Translations under genes and position numbers: made by a program
Shown here: one piece after another, positions 63,144-64,000 of the stretch
Position numbering within the stretch: position 1 is the first letter of the stretch
How the letters are laid out: each line of letters begins with the position of its first letter
DNA from: Allomuricauda sp. F6463D
GTDB taxonomy: Bacteria; Bacteroidota; Bacteroidia; Flavobacteriales; Flavobacteriaceae
Direction of reading: 5' to 3'
Assembly: GCF_023015965.1 (NCBI RefSeq)
Contig: NZ_JALKAN010000001.1
Span: forward strand, 1,758,160-1,822,159
Length of the DNA: 64,000 nt
Notes under the pieces: model-generated
The model's input: only the letters and a program-made list of their open reading frames with translations
Databases searched by the model: none
What the model was told of the DNA's origin: nothing

Positions 63144-64000
63144 TTATGCCTTTGGCAAAAATACTTCGGCCATCATACAACGGGCACTTCCGCCCCCACA
63201 AGTTTCTATGGTGTCCAACGAACTATGAATAATGGCACAATGTTTTTCTATTGCTTTGATCTGAGCTTGCGTCAAACTATCATAGGCTTGAGTACTCATT
63301 ACCATATAACGCTGATCATCCGCTCCAATTACCTGAAGCATATTACCTGCAAAGTGATACATCTGTTCTTCGGTAATTCGGATAACTTCCCTACCATCCA
63401 TTTTTATGTGTTCTACCACATTTTTTCTTTCCTTTTTATCATCTATGGAATCCAAACAGATTACGACAAAGGTTTCTGCCATAGCCATCATCACGTTCGT
63501 GTGATAAATTGGCAGTCGTTTACCCTCTACAGTTTGGTTGGCATGAAAAATTACTGGAAAGCAATCGAAATCCTCGCAGAATTCAATAAAAAGCTCTTCG
63601 TCCGCTCGTTCGGAAAGAGCGCAGTATGCTTTTTGGTTTACTCTATCCTTTAGGATACTGCCGGTACCTTCCAAAAAAACGCCATCATCTTCGGCTACTG
63701 TATAGTCCATGATGTTGTTAATTACAAAACCATTTTCCTCCAATAGCTCCAAAATATCTTCCCTACGTTCTTTTCTACGGTTTTCGGCGAACATAGGATA
63801 TACGGAAACGGTACCGCTGGTATGAAAAGAGACCCAATTGTTCGGGAATATGGAATCCGGTGTGTCTTGCTCCATATTATCGCTAATGGTTATCACATTA
63901 ACACCGTGCTCCCTTAGCATCTTTACAAATTGATCGAACTCTTGCTGTGCTTTTTTATTGATCTCCGCATTTTTAATATCCGGGTCTTCTTGAAAATAAT
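63144..64000 (-). CDS. CtlX-type arginine deiminase/amidinotransferase-fold protein (5' end outside window)
   Basis: The frame is open to the last base, so the N-terminus is cut off; at least 284 residues are visible. FPNNWVSFHTSGTVSVYPM, LEGTGSILKD and the C-terminal CGGGSARCMMAEVFLP with the catalytic cysteine match the guanidino-group hydrolase (pentein) superfamily. NRRKERREDILELL, HANQTVEGKRLPIYHTNVMM and YVMSTQAYDSL fit the CtlX group linked to citrulline utilization and ornithine formation. It would deiminate or hydrolyse a guanidino or ureido amino acid in the cytoplasm. The partner ornithine aminotransferase, often found nearby, is not in the window. Confidence 0.88.
   Translation of the reverse strand, partial: YFQEDPDIKNAEINKKAQQEFDQFVKMLREHGVNVITISDNMEQDTPDSIFPNNWVSFHTSGTVSVYPMFAENRRKERREDILELLEENGFVINNIMDYTVAEDDGVFLEGTGSILKDRVNQKAYCALSERADEELFIEFCEDFDCFPVIFHANQTVEGKRLPIYHTNVMMAMAETFVVICLDSIDDKKERKNVVEHIKMDGREVIRITEEQMYHFAGNMLQVIGADDQRYMVMSTQAYDSLTQAQIKAIEKHCAIIHSSLDTIETCGGGSARCMMAEVFLPKA

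Noticed and set aside
1..64000. Search for tRNA, rRNA, CRISPR, IS elements or prophage genes
   Set aside because: No cloverleaf, repeat-spacer array, transposase, integrase or phage structural gene was recognisable by eye.

Overview
The window looks like chromosomal DNA of a Flavobacteriaceae bacterium (phylum Bacteroidota), probably marine. It is AT-rich. It has SusC/SusD pairs, FecI/FecR-type regulators, many short-signal lipoproteins with a Cys lipobox, DUF1080 proteins, and promoters of the Bacteroidota -7 type (TAnnTTTG). I see no rRNA, tRNA, CRISPR array, insertion sequence, integrase or phage gene, so most of it reads as a stable chromosome. The genus cannot be fixed from the sequence alone.

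Region 1 (2-508) is the 3' end of an S1 sulfatase. Region 2 (841-18873) is a run of 13 genes, all on the minus strand. In transcription order: ECF sigma factor, FecR anti-sigma, SusC, SusD, an M19-family dipeptidase, a lipoprotein amidohydrolase, an FG-GAP/VCBS repeat protein, a second lipoprotein amidohydrolase, RidA, a creatininase-family hydrolase, an alpha/beta hydrolase, an Asp/Glu-type racemase and a DASS carboxylate symporter. It has the layout of a polysaccharide utilization locus but contains no carbohydrate-active enzyme; every enzyme is of an amide, peptide or amino-acid family. I infer a SusCD-coupled system that takes up and dismantles an amide or peptide compound. The substrate is unknown. 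This is my main candidate for an undescribed system. Long hairpins sit at the FecR/SusC and SusD/M19 junctions.

Region 3 (about 18.9-20.1 kb) is mostly non-coding but holds a 41-residue Lys/Arg-rich ORF with its own terminator. Region 4 (20.1-33.7 kb) is amino-acid and central metabolism: an ornithine cyclodeaminase/mu-crystallin homologue, pyruvate carboxylase flanked by two DUF1080 lipoproteins, a thioredoxin, two universal stress proteins, and a tight 4-hydroxyproline catabolic operon (DapA-like deaminase, ketoglutarate-semialdehyde dehydrogenase, hydroxyproline epimerase) divergent from an AraC regulator. The D-hydroxyproline oxidase or dehydrogenase step is not encoded here.

Region 5 (33.7-50.5 kb) is largely housekeeping. 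It includes a DEDDh exonuclease/GIY-YIG fusion, an aldose-epimerase homologue, an M20 peptidase, an FtsX-type permease, NamZ-like DUF1343, a sterol-desaturase-family protein, a YkgJ protein, a methyltransferase, an archaemetzincin-like lipoprotein, QueE, an exported RidA, a HerA/YjgR ATPase group, FolD and Ffh. Several promoters are readable, and three of them abut the start codon.

Region 6 (50.5-56.5 kb) is a second surface-signalling cluster: ECF sigma, FecR and a TonB-dependent receptor, divergent from a repeat-built acidic lipoprotein across a 16-bp palindrome that supplies a -7 box to both strands. Region 7 (56.5-64 kb) holds ArgS, an overlapping hypothetical/SDR pair, a carboxypeptidase-regulatory-like surface protein, a small helical ORF, a Pr6Pr membrane protein and the 3' part of a CtlX-type guanidino hydrolase that runs off the window.
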